Shown piece after piece: positions 56,866-64,000 of a stretch of 64,000 bases of DNA. The notes beneath the pieces are model-generated. The model was not told the origin of the DNA and did not search any database. It saw nothing but the letters and a program-made list of their open reading frames with translations. Where the stretch lies: NCBI GenBank assembly GCA_963676095.1, contig OY781040.1, forward strand, positions 5,704,001-5,768,000, read 5' to 3'. Position 1 is the first letter of the stretch. The number at the start of each line of letters is the position of its first letter. Source of the DNA: G963676095 sp963676095 (GTDB lineage Bacteria; Bacteroidota; Bacteroidia; Bacteroidales; Prolixibacteraceae). The position numbers and the translations under genes are program-made.

Positions 56866-58734
56866 ATGAAACGTCTCAACTTATTTGCAGGTATTTTTCT
56901 CATTCTATTGATGGTTGCCTGCGTCGGGGAAAGAAACATGCACTATCCTGTTCGTGTGGATAATCCGTTTGTAACACTCAACAAAACCAACAGTATCCGT
57001 ATTACGAAAATGGAACTTACCGATTCGGCAACAGTATTGTCGGTCCATGCAACTTACAGGCCGCATAACTGGATCAGGATTGCCAAGGGGTGTAAGCTAA
57101 TGACTGACGGGGGAATCGATCTGCCGGTAATTTCGGCTGACGGCATACAGTTAGACAGCCTTTTTTGGATGCCCGATTCAGGAGAGGCCGATTTTACGCT
57201 AACGTTCGGAGCCATGCCGACCGATGCAAAATATTTTGATTTTATAGAATGTGGCGGGGAGGGGTGTTTCAACCTTTACGGTATTTATTTTTCTCCGGAT
57301 AAACCGATGTTAAAGATTCCGGCTGAATGGAAAAATATCAAATATCCGGAAAATGTAATACTTCCCGCATCAACTTTTTCCAAAGATTCTGCTGTTGTTT
57401 CGGGCCACATATCGGGTTATCGTCCTGAAATGGATATTGCCCTGACTCTATATTATTCACCTTTTGGGCAGAATCAAAAAGATGTGCCTGTTCCTGTTGA
57501 TGTAAATGGCAATTTTAAAGTAGTTGCCACTCCTTATCTGCCGGGTAGTGCTTTTCTTGTTATGCAGTTCCATCCCTATTCCGTTTTCCTTGTTCCGGGT
57601 GAAGAAACTTCTGTTTTTATTGACCTTGCAAAATTATCAGACGAATCATATATTCCTGAATTTAAGGGAAGTATGGCACTTGTTGAACATGAGATGGACC
57701 GTAAGTCCGGCGATAAATTTAGTTTTGGAAATCTGGTTGAATACGATTCATTGAATAAGAAATCGGCCGCAGATATCCTTCCTTATCTCGACAGCAAACT
57801 GAAAGAAGCCTGTGACAGTATCGATTCCACGAAAAAAAGCGATGCCTGGAAGCAACTGGGTAAAATAAGCGCCGAAACGGAATATATGAGTATGCGGTTT
57901 AATTTCGACCGGTATTGGACAAACATTTGCATGAGGCGGGCCAATATTTCCAGCCAGGAGGAATTCCAGACTTTTATGGCTAATTTTAAGCATCCCTCTG
58001 CGGGATTGGTCGATTCGTTAAAAACAAATGTGCCGTCTCTTGATTGTATTAATGTTCCCTATTTTTCTCTTGCAAACGGTATCTTCAATTTGTATGTCCG
58101 GAATCAGGAGAATTTTCCGGCGATTACCAATCCTGATAATGCGGAGGTATTCAAAGCCTATGCATTGCTGACGAAGTTCGAAGGCGGAAGCCCTTTGTCT
58201 GAAGATGAAATGAAAGAATTTGATTCTTTCAAAAACCAGTCATTCAAAGAGTTATTAGAGGAAAGAATTGCAGAGCGAAAGGCTAAGATGGAGGCTCTTA
58301 AAGAAAATAAATCGGCGCATATCCACGAACTGGACGATGTAGCGCCGGACAAGATTCTGACCACTATTCTTGAAAAATATCGCGGGAAAGCCGTATTTTT
58401 TGATATTTGGGCTACATGGTGCGGTCCTTGTCGTGCTGCGCATAAAACGATCCTGCCATTGAAGGAAGAATTGAAAAATGAAGATGTTGTTTTCGTCTAT
58501 CTTACCGGTACGACTTCTCCTGTTGACAAGTGGAGTGAAATGATCAAGGAAATTTCCGGAGAGCACTATTACCTCACAAATGAACAATATCAGTCTGTCC
58601 TTAACCAGTACGAATCGCAAGGCGTACCCACGTATTTGATTTTCGACAGAACCGGCAATTTTGTATATAAGAGCGTTGGCTATCCGGGCAATGAAACCAT
58701 GAAAGCCAATTTGCTGAAAGCACTGAAAAAATAA
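56866..58734 (+). CDS. TlpA-like thioredoxin-fold lipoprotein
   Basis: The protein has 622 residues with a lipobox 'LLMVAC' near residue 19. The first ~480 residues are beta-rich and then helical: a DUF4369-like periplasmic part ('VSGHISGYRPEMDIALTLYY') and a charged helical linker ('ELLEERIAERKAKMEALKEN'). A C-terminal thioredoxin domain carries C519/C522 in 'WATWCGPCRAAHK' and the cis-Pro loop 'QGVPTYLIF'. Such proteins are periplasmic thiol-disulfide reductases or isomerases common in Bacteroidota. It lies between permease copies 5 and 6. A strong terminator follows, so it may end the transcript. Its redox direction (probably reducing) is opposite to that of the VKOR-DsbA fusion at 38606. 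Confidence 0.92.
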   Translation: MKRLNLFAGIFLILLMVACVGERNMHYPVRVDNPFVTLNKTNSIRITKMELTDSATVLSVHATYRPHNWIRIAKGCKLMTDGGIDLPVISADGIQLDSLFWMPDSGEADFTLTFGAMPTDAKYFDFIECGGEGCFNLYGIYFSPDKPMLKIPAEWKNIKYPENVILPASTFSKDSAVVSGHISGYRPEMDIALTLYYSPFGQNQKDVPVPVDVNGNFKVVATPYLPGSAFLVMQFHPYSVFLVPGEETSVFIDLAKLSDESYIPEFKGSMALVEHEMDRKSGDKFSFGNLVEYDSLNKKSAADILPYLDSKLKEACDSIDSTKKSDAWKQLGKISAETEYMSMRFNFDRYWTNICMRRANISSQEEFQTFMANFKHPSAGLVDSLKTNVPSLDCINVPYFSLANGIFNLYVRNQENFPAITNPDNAEVFKAYALLTKFEGGSPLSEDEMKEFDSFKNQSFKELLEERIAERKAKMEALKENKSAHIHELDDVAPDKILTTILEKYRGKAVFFDIWATWCGPCRAAHKTILPLKEELKNEDVVFVYLTGTTSPVDKWSEMIKEISGEHYYLTNEQYQSVLNQYESQGVPTYLIFDRTGNFVYKSVGYPGNETMKANLLKALKK

Positions 58735-58794
58735 AATAACGGATCTAAGTTTTTGGACTGAAATAATCTATTTCGGGAATTTTGCTCTGTTTTT

Positions 58795-58832
58795 AACCCT
58801 CCGGAACCTTAAAATTCCGGAGGGTTAATTTT
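58795..58832 (+). terminator. Rho-independent terminator after the thioredoxin lipoprotein
   Basis: A 12-bp perfect stem (58795-58806 with 58815-58826, AACCCTCCGGAA and its complement) encloses an 8-nt loop and is followed by AATTTT. It starts 60 bases after the stop codon. Confidence 0.85.
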
Positions 58833-58882
58833 ATAATGTGCCCCATCTCAGATTATTGTTAATGCCCTCTGAACAGCATGAC

Positions 58883-58904
58883 AAAATATTTGACACAATC
58901 TGTT
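58883..58904 (+). repeat. Second copy of the 22-nt upstream element
   Basis: It matches 44342-44363 at 21 of 22 bases (TTGACACAATCTG here, TTGACAAAATCTG there). It lies 206 bases before the membrane protein gene at 59111. Between them is a relic of a permease 3' end (59007-59024), so this could be the upstream region of a deleted permease copy. Confidence 0.5.
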
Positions 58905-59006
58905 AATTTTTTAGACACGCCTTTGATTCAATATTGTTATATAAACCTGTACTCCAGGTTATTATGTAGATGGTACAATTTCTGAGAATTTTAGAGGTTT
59001 CCAGAA

Positions 59007-59024
59007 GAAGCGTTGAGGTGTGAA
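59007..59024 (+). repeat. Stray relic of the permease 3' end
   Basis: GAAGCGTTGAGGTGTGAA matches the permease terminus GAAGCGTTGAGGTATGAA (end of copies 3 and 6) at 17 of 18 bases, with no permease gene in front of it. It reads as 'EALRCE' against the usual EALRYE. With the upstream element at 58883 it suggests that a permease gene between the two points was lost by deletion. Confidence 0.6.
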
Positions 59025-59110
59025 ATAACTGTCATTGAAAACTTAATCAGGATTAAACGATAAAACAATAGCTATTAACACAATTAAATCGAATATAAAG
59101 TTAAAAACAC

Positions 59111-59677
59111 ATGGATAATACTTTGTTAAATCGAATTAAGAATGACTTACAGGAGGGCCTGATTACCTGGGAGGTAGCTCTTGCCTTTATTCCAATCGCC
59201 TTCTTAAGCTATCTCTTTCACGAATTCGGTCACTGGACTATCGGGGAGATACTGGGAAATAATATGTCATTAGGATTAAACAATTCAGCACCTCAAAACG
59301 GGTTCTTTATTAAAGAATCGCATGCGCTTTGGTCGGCTATCGGGGGACCTGTTTTTACCATTGTTCAGGCACTGATATTCCTATTCGTCGTTTGGTTAAC
59401 CAAATCAATCTATGCTTATTCAGTTGTATTTTTTGCGGGTTTTATGAGGTTCTTTTCAATTGTATTTGGTGGTATTCGCCTACAGGACGAGGGGCGAATA
59501 GCTTCCATGGTAGGCGTAAATATGTGGTTGATAGCATTAATTGAACTTTCTGTATTATTTCTGATTTTGTGGAAGAGCAATAAAATCATGAACCTAAATA
59601 TTAAAACAGTAGGATATTTTACCCTGCTGGGCACTATGGCAATCCTGATTGTAATAAAAACCAACAGTTTGATATAA
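59111..59677 (+). CDS. Small M50-like membrane protein with HEFGH motif
   Basis: The protein has 188 residues and about five membrane helices. The first helix contains 'FLSYLFHEFGHW', with H37, E38 and H41 forming the HExxH zinc site typical of membrane metalloproteases such as the M50 family. The usual second M50 motif (NxxPxxxxDG) is not seen; 'GGIRLQDEGRIASM' could supply a third ligand in an atypical form. It may therefore be a small site-2-protease-like enzyme or an inactive relative. It lies directly upstream of permease copy 6 (73-base gap) and is probably co-transcribed with it. Confidence 0.75.
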   Translation: MDNTLLNRIKNDLQEGLITWEVALAFIPIAFLSYLFHEFGHWTIGEILGNNMSLGLNNSAPQNGFFIKESHALWSAIGGPVFTIVQALIFLFVVWLTKSIYAYSVVFFAGFMRFFSIVFGGIRLQDEGRIASMVGVNMWLIALIELSVLFLILWKSNKIMNLNIKTVGYFTLLGTMAILIVIKTNSLI

Positions 59678-59750
59678 AAAGCTGATTATAAGATAGTAAT
59701 GGAATAGTAATGAGACAGATAGAATTATTTCATCAGAAAACATCAAAACC

Positions 59751-62093
59751 ATGATAAATACATTCAAAACCATTTACAGGAAAGCCCTGAAGTATAAGAG
59801 TTACGCCGCAATTAATATTGCAGGGCTGGCTATTGCGTTTGCCCTGTCATCGATCTTGCTTTTGTATGTATATAACGAATTTCAGGTGGATGCCTTTCAC
59901 CACAACCGGGATCGGATTTATCGGGTTGTTGATGCCGGCGACGGCACTGCATTTACAAACCCGTTGCTGGCTGGCGAGCTAAAAAGTGCTTTCCCTGAAA
60001 TTGAAGAGGTTACACGGGTGAGGCACAACGCGAATGGTTCTTACAAATATGAAAATTCGGTGGTTGATATCACGTATGATATGTGTTTCGATCCCACTGT
60101 TTTTCGAATGTTTGATTTTAAGCTGATTGAAGGAACAGAAAAAGAAGCGCTGCTAAATCCCTTTTCAATTGTATTGACAAAAAGTATTTCGAAGAAAATA
60201 TTTGGAAATAAAAACCCGCTCGGGCAAGTGCTCAGGTATAATAATCTCTGTGATTTTACGGTCACCGGAATCATCGAAGACCCTCCTGCCAACTCAACCT
60301 TTAATATTGACGCCATTCTGCCTTTTCATGTGCTGGCATATCTTTGGGATAATTATACGGGTAAGCCGTCGGACAATTTTCTGATCAGGGATAATGGTTC
60401 ATTTCATACATACATCATGTTTAAACCGAATGTCGATGTTGCTTCCATTGAAAATAAAATCACTACCTTTTGTAAAGAAAAATCATTTCAGCAGGATTTT
60501 AAACTTCAGCCAATGAGTGATATCTATTTCGGGAACAACAACCGCGACCGATGGATTCATAAAGGGGATAAATCAATGGTTATCCTGTTGATGTCTATCG
60601 CTATTGGATTGCTCGTTATCAGCATTATTAACTATATCAATTTAAATTCGGCAATAACCCTGAATAACCTGTTTTGCTTTGGGATAAAAAAAATACTTGG
60701 GGCAACCCCCTGGCAGGTAATTATCAGTTCTGTGGTAGAAACCTTGTTGTATTTTACAGTTTCAATCGGGTTAGCTATGTTAATAGTACTTCTCATAAAC
60801 AAACCATTTCAAAATATTTTGGCGGAAGAATATCACTTTTCGTCGCTTGTAACGGGAACCAATCTGTCCATCGCATTGGGTATATTGCTTTTTGTTGCAT
60901 TGATTTCTGGAATGGCGCCTGTGCAATATTTCAGAAAAGCCCCGGCCTCGGCAATAGTCAAAATGAAACATTTGGGAAATGGTTCTTCAAATTTTCTGAA
61001 CAAACCACTGATAATTGTCCAGTTTTTCATTGCCATACTCTTTATCGTATCTGCTATAACCATTAAAAAACAAGTCAATTACATCAATCATAAAAATTTA
61101 GGATTTGACCAGGAGTTGCTGGTTTATGTCGATTTGATGTCATACAATTTAACCCCATCTGAAGCCGGTGTGCTGAAAGAAAGGCTGATGGCAGATTCAC
61201 GGATCCGGAATGTTTCATATTCGTCCGGTATTTTTGGCGATATCCGCCGAGGTATGACGGCCGAACTAAATGGCAAAAAACTTTTGTACCGGAGAATTCC
61301 CACCGACCCCGATTATGTAAAAACGATGAAATATAAAATTGTTGAAGGAAGGAATTTTAGCAAAGACATGAAGACCGATGAAACATCAGGAGCCTATATT
61401 ATAAACCAAACACTTGCCAGGGCTTTCGATATGAAAGACCCGTTACAGGAAAAATTAAATAATCACCCTGTCATCGGGGTTGTTGAAGATTTCAACTTCG
61501 AGCCGGTTCAAAACAGTATTCAGCCTGTTGCCTTGTTGTGCAACCCTTCGGAGGCATTGTGGATTGCGAATATCAGGCTTGCTTCTGGCAATTTAAAAAG
61601 TTCAGTTCAATACATCGGGAATGTCTTTAAAACATTGAAGCCCGACAGCCCGTTCCGCTACTCCTTTGCCGACGACCGGATTGCTACCTATTACCAAAAG
61701 GAAATCAGGTTTTCTAAATTATCAGCTATATTCTCTATCGCCAACATTTTTATTTCGTGCATTGGGCTGGTTGGCCTGGTCTTATTTGCCATTAACGGAA
61801 GGACCAAGGAAATTGGCATCCGCAAAGTCAATGGCGCCCGTGTTTCCGAAGTGATGGCCATGCTTAACCGAGACTTCGTAAAATGGGTATTCATTGCCTT
61901 TGTGACAGCTACGCCAATTGCATATTATGCCATGCACAAATGGCTGGAGAACTTCGCCTATAAAACCACCCTGAGCTGGTGGATCTTTGCCCTGGCCGGA
62001 GTGTTGGCCCTGGGAATCGCCTTGCTAACGGTAAGCTGGCAAAGCTGGCGGGCAGCTATAAGAAATCCGGTGGAAGCGTTGAGGTATGAATAA
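59751..62093 (+). CDS. MacB/FtsX-type ABC transporter permease, copy 6
   Basis: The protein has 780 residues starting 'MINTFKTIYRKALKYKSYAA'. The first FtsX core is degenerate ('LNNLFCFGIKKILGATPWQV') and the second is standard ('RTKEIGIRKVNGARVSEVMAML'). The periplasmic region lacks close resemblance to the other copies. The 3' cassette is present ('WLENFAYKTTLSWWIFALAG', 'NPVEALRYE') with small changes at the end (SWRAAIRNP). It is separated from the other five by the lipoprotein, a terminator and the relic region, so it may be expressed on its own together with the HEFGH protein. Confidence 0.93.
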   Translation: MINTFKTIYRKALKYKSYAAINIAGLAIAFALSSILLLYVYNEFQVDAFHHNRDRIYRVVDAGDGTAFTNPLLAGELKSAFPEIEEVTRVRHNANGSYKYENSVVDITYDMCFDPTVFRMFDFKLIEGTEKEALLNPFSIVLTKSISKKIFGNKNPLGQVLRYNNLCDFTVTGIIEDPPANSTFNIDAILPFHVLAYLWDNYTGKPSDNFLIRDNGSFHTYIMFKPNVDVASIENKITTFCKEKSFQQDFKLQPMSDIYFGNNNRDRWIHKGDKSMVILLMSIAIGLLVISIINYINLNSAITLNNLFCFGIKKILGATPWQVIISSVVETLLYFTVSIGLAMLIVLLINKPFQNILAEEYHFSSLVTGTNLSIALGILLFVALISGMAPVQYFRKAPASAIVKMKHLGNGSSNFLNKPLIIVQFFIAILFIVSAITIKKQVNYINHKNLGFDQELLVYVDLMSYNLTPSEAGVLKERLMADSRIRNVSYSSGIFGDIRRGMTAELNGKKLLYRRIPTDPDYVKTMKYKIVEGRNFSKDMKTDETSGAYIINQTLARAFDMKDPLQEKLNNHPVIGVVEDFNFEPVQNSIQPVALLCNPSEALWIANIRLASGNLKSSVQYIGNVFKTLKPDSPFRYSFADDRIATYYQKEIRFSKLSAIFSIANIFISCIGLVGLVLFAINGRTKEIGIRKVNGARVSEVMAMLNRDFVKWVFIAFVTATPIAYYAMHKWLENFAYKTTLSWWIFALAGVLALGIALLTVSWQSWRAAIRNPVEALRYE

Positions 62094-62147
62094 TAATTAA
62101 TGAATCGTCAGTATGCCATTAGCATCGTCATTAATAAAAGCAGAAAT

Positions 62148-62348
62148 TTAATCGAGACTGCTCTCGATTAATTTTTTAATGTCTGTGGAGGAGCAATTGC
62201 CACGGCGAATCCGGGTTACTTTAGGAGGAAAGCCAAAAAAAGATACAAGATCGTTAAAATCGCTATCTTTGGTTACGATTGTAATCCTTATGCAAGGTTT
62301 TCCACTTCGTTTCCCCGGCTCAAGTGTTATTCTCTCATTCCATAACAT
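62148..62348 (-). pseudogene. C-terminal fragment of a DUF5615 (PIN-like) toxin
   Basis: On the minus strand, 'ITIVTKDSDFNDLVSFFGFP' followed by 'PKVTRIRRGNCSSTDIKKL' matches the second half of DUF5615 PIN-like proteins (usually about 110 residues). The expected N-terminal half, with its first acidic residue, is absent: the residues before 'ITIVTKDSDF' do not fit the family and the upstream DNA is not coding. I read it as a 5'-truncated remnant, next to another damaged toxin gene. Confidence 0.6.
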
Positions 62349-62461
62349 GGCTATTAATTTTTAGTCAAAATTACAAAAGAATAAAAACATATAAAATATG
62401 AGTAAGAGAGTCGCGCATGGATTAGATTAGGAAATTAGCTAGACCCAAAGTCAGTGAAAAT

Positions 62462-62485
62462 GTTTATATTTACGAAAAAATAAAC
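62462..62485. promoter_or_regulatory. Possible operator upstream of the VapB-like antitoxin
   Basis: GTTTAT (62462-62467) and ATAAAC (62480-62485) form an imperfectly spaced inverted repeat just before the antitoxin ATG at 62491. AbrB-type antitoxins often bind such repeats to repress their own operon. The repeat is short and AT-rich, so the call is weak. Confidence 0.25.
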
Positions 62486-62490
62486 GAAAT

Positions 62491-62727
62491 ATGGGATTCG
62501 AAGCGATTAATATAAAAAATAATAAAAAGGGACAGGCAATCAGGATTCCTAAGCAAATGAAAATTGCTGATGACAAAGTTTACCTGAAAAAAGTAGGTAA
62601 TGCGATCCATATTATTCCATTTCATAATCCCTGGCAAAATCTGATCGACAGTTTAGGTGTTTTTACATCTGATTTTATGGAAAGCAGGGAACAACCAAAT
62701 AACCAACAGAGAGAATCTTTTGACTAA
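62491..62727 (+). CDS. VapB/VagC-like AbrB-fold antitoxin
   Basis: The protein has 78 residues. The N-terminal half has the swapped-hairpin AbrB pattern ('KKGQAIRIPKQMKIADDKVY', 'LKKVGNAIHIIP') used for DNA binding. The C-terminal tail ('WQNLIDSLGVFTSDFMESRE') would bind and block the VapC toxin. Its stop overlaps the toxin start by one base (TAATG), the usual arrangement for coupled translation. The gene is intact although its toxin is frameshifted. Confidence 0.88.
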   Translation: MGFEAINIKNNKKGQAIRIPKQMKIADDKVYLKKVGNAIHIIPFHNPWQNLIDSLGVFTSDFMESREQPNNQQRESFD

Positions 62728-63130
62728 TGAACTATTTATTGGATACCAATATTTGTATTTATATCATTAAACAAAGACCTGCTCAGGTGCTTGAAAAATT
62801 CAAAGGCTTATCGGTTGGTGATATCGGAATTTCAGCTATTACATTGGCTGAGCTACAATTTGGAATCATGAAAAGTTCAAACCCTGAGAAAAACCGGGAG
62901 GCACTTGACAAATTTTTGACTCCACTGGAAGTAGTCGATTTCGGGTATCTGGCTACTTTGAATATGGTAAGATCCGTGCCGAATTGGAGAAAAAAGGGAC
63001 ACCGATAGGTCCCTTGGACATATTAATTGCTTCTCATGCCAAAAGTATTGGAGCAACATTGGTAACCAATAATGTTCGGGAGTTTAAAAGAGTTACAGAA
63101 TTGAAAATAGAGAACTGGGTGACGAATTGA
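62727..63130 (+). pseudogene. VapC-like PIN-domain toxin, frameshifted
   Basis: The first part reads 'MNYLLDTNICIYIIKQRP' with the catalytic Asp of PIN ribonucleases and a middle motif 'ITLAELQFGI' with the conserved Glu. Near 62942-62953 the frame is lost and the original frame stops at 63008. The -1 frame continues with the family pattern 'YFEYGKIRAELEKKGTPIG', 'PLDILIASHAKSIGATLVTN' and 'VTELKIENWV', ending at 63130. One base gained (or two lost) would restore a ~134-residue protein. The key C-terminal Asp and 'TNN' site lie after the break, so the toxin should be inactive unless the shift is a sequencing error. Confidence 0.85.
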
Positions 63131-63135
63131 TTGTT

Positions 63136-63162
63136 CGACAGGTCAATCTGTCGCTTTATTTA
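63136..63162 (+). terminator. Short hairpin after vapC
   Basis: CGACAG (63136-63141) pairs with CTGTCG (63148-63153) around a 6-nt loop, followed by CTTTATTT. The stem is only 6 bp, so this would be a weak terminator. Confidence 0.4.
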
Positions 63163-63637
63163 AGGATTTATCGGCATAATCGCTTTTCTTATTGTTCAGG
63201 ATCGAAGTGAGACTATCCAGACATCCGGCAAACTTTCGTATTTGTTGTGACTACCTGATAAAGTGCATCCTGTGTCTATCCTTCAGAAGAATCCTTCAAC
63301 TCTTCCTGCCTGCCTTGCCTCTCCGTATAATCAGTATTTTGCGGTTGGTCTGTACATTGACCCATGTTTATAAAAGTTATTATTTCCTGTGTCAAGAAAT
63401 TGGATATAATGTCAAAAATGTAGACAGGTTGGAAAACATTTTTCAAACTTAAATATTTATATTTAAGTTATTTAGTGACAAAGGCATAATAATTGAACAA
63501 GTAACGGATGGTGAGTGTAAAGTGAATAATTCAATAAAAAAGAGGGTGGTGCCTGTAACTTTTGTTGAGGATATACGCCTAAACAAAAGTGATATCTTCT
63601 AATCGTATTGATTTAGTTAAACACCTAAAATTTTGCT
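63163..63637. other. Intergenic region with a 24-bp AT-rich palindrome
   Basis: No gene is supported; the longest frame (86 codons, 63192-63452) has a composition unlike a real protein. At 63446-63469, two 11-bp arms (AACTTAAATAT and its complement) are separated by two T. This could be an operator or a replication/transcription pause site; there is no T run after it. The promoter of the gene at 63638 should lie in the last 150 bases. Confidence 0.4.
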
Positions 63638-64000
63638 ATGAAAACTAAAATGAATGTAAAAATGTACACGATGATTGCAATGCTGATGGTACTGCTTTCA
63701 TGCAACGGAATTGCCCAGGAGGGCACGACTCCTACGATAACAAAAACCTTTGATCTGGATCAGCCGGGCACATTGAATGCCAAATCATCCGGCGGAGGGA
63801 TAGAAGTAAAAGCCAACGATCAGCAAAAAGTAGTAGTAAAGGTATTTATCCGGAAAAACGGGCGGGTTTTATCGCCATCAGATCCTTCTGTCTCCGATAT
63901 TCTGGAGAATTTTGATTTGGATATTGAGAAAAACGGTTCCGTTATTACCGCGAATGTTGAGCGGAAGGGACACTTCAGCTTCCTTAAAAATGTAGGCATT
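63638..64000 (+). CDS. Exported DUF4097-like protein, 3' end outside window
   Basis: The first 121 residues are visible. The N-terminus has a signal sequence ('MIAMLMVLLSCNGIAQ'); the Cys could be a lipobox, or cleavage may be after 'GIAQ'. The mature part starts 'TKTFDLDQPGTLNAKSSGGG' and continues with alternating hydrophobic strands ('IEVKANDQQKVVVKVFI', 'DIEKNGSVITANVERKG'). This matches the beta-helix DUF4097 family of putative adhesin-like or auto-transporter-like envelope proteins whose function is unknown. The frame is open to the end of the window. Confidence 0.75.
   Translation, partial: MKTKMNVKMYTMIAMLMVLLSCNGIAQEGTTPTITKTFDLDQPGTLNAKSSGGGIEVKANDQQKVVVKVFIRKNGRVLSPSDPSVSDILENFDLDIEKNGSVITANVERKGHFSFLKNVGI

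Noticed and set aside
56600..56869. 89-codon frame with one hydrophobic stretch
   Set aside because: Its composition is unlike a protein, it overlaps the next gene start, and it may cover remnant DNA. Described as a gap instead.
63192..63452. 86-codon frame downstream of vapC
   Set aside because: Mainly Leu, Ile, Cys and Arg with no motif; it probably arises by chance.
1..64000. CRISPR arrays, tRNA or rRNA genes, insertion sequences and integrase genes
   Set aside because: I looked for repeat-spacer patterns, clover-leaf arms, transposase or integrase motifs and found none that I could support by reading.

Overview
The window is a piece of a Bacteroidota chromosome. The signs are a SusC/SusD pair with an ECF sigma factor and a FecR anti-sigma factor, lipoproteins with Bacteroidota-type lipoboxes, many exported glycoside hydrolases (GH), tandem MacB/FtsX-type permeases, a TAnnTTTG-type promoter element and weak Shine-Dalgarno signals. 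The abundance of GH43, GH27, GH29, GH31, GH95 and GH97 enzymes fits a plant-polysaccharide degrader, possibly in the Marinilabiliales/Prolixibacteraceae area, but that placement is an inference.

Layout. Positions 1-1677 hold the 3' part of a SusD-like gene from a preceding locus, closed by a terminator. Positions 2062-9382 hold the control and uptake module: ECF sigma factor, an intergenic stretch with a run of 23 C, FecR-type anti-sigma factor, a SusC transporter with an N-terminal STN signalling domain, and SusD. A terminator separates it from the enzyme block at 9977-44032. That block is on one strand with mostly short gaps: GH3, three GH43 enzymes plus one internally deleted GH43, a GH29/GH127-like relic, a small Cys-rich exported protein, another GH43-CBM6, GH27, GH31, GH29, GH97, GH27, GH31, GH43, GH54, a VKOR-DsbA fusion, GH43 and GH95. 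No endo-acting backbone enzyme is visible, so the set looks built to strip arabinose, xylose, galactose/arabinopyranose and fucose/L-galactose side chains from a heavily decorated hemicellulose or gum. The exact substrate cannot be read from sequence.

A 20-bp perfect hairpin at 44101-44146 ends the enzyme block. Positions 44505-62093 hold six MacB/FtsX-type permease genes of about 780-797 residues. Their bodies diverge but their last ~95 codons are nearly the same. A TlpA-like thioredoxin lipoprotein and a small HEFGH (M50-like) membrane protein lie among them, and no ATP-binding subunit is present in the window. Positions 62148-63130 hold toxin-antitoxin remnants: a DUF5615-like fragment, an intact VapB-like antitoxin and a frameshifted VapC. 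The window ends inside an exported DUF4097-like protein.

Three points stand out. First, a complete VKOR-DsbA oxidising system sits directly after a GH54 arabinofuranosidase that keeps the cysteine spacing of the disulfide-rich fungal enzymes, including the adjacent Cys-Cys pair. Second, the permease array shares a homogenised 3' cassette, with stray relics of it in intergenic DNA. Third, the sigma and anti-sigma genes are separated by a poly-C tract and a terminator-like hairpin.
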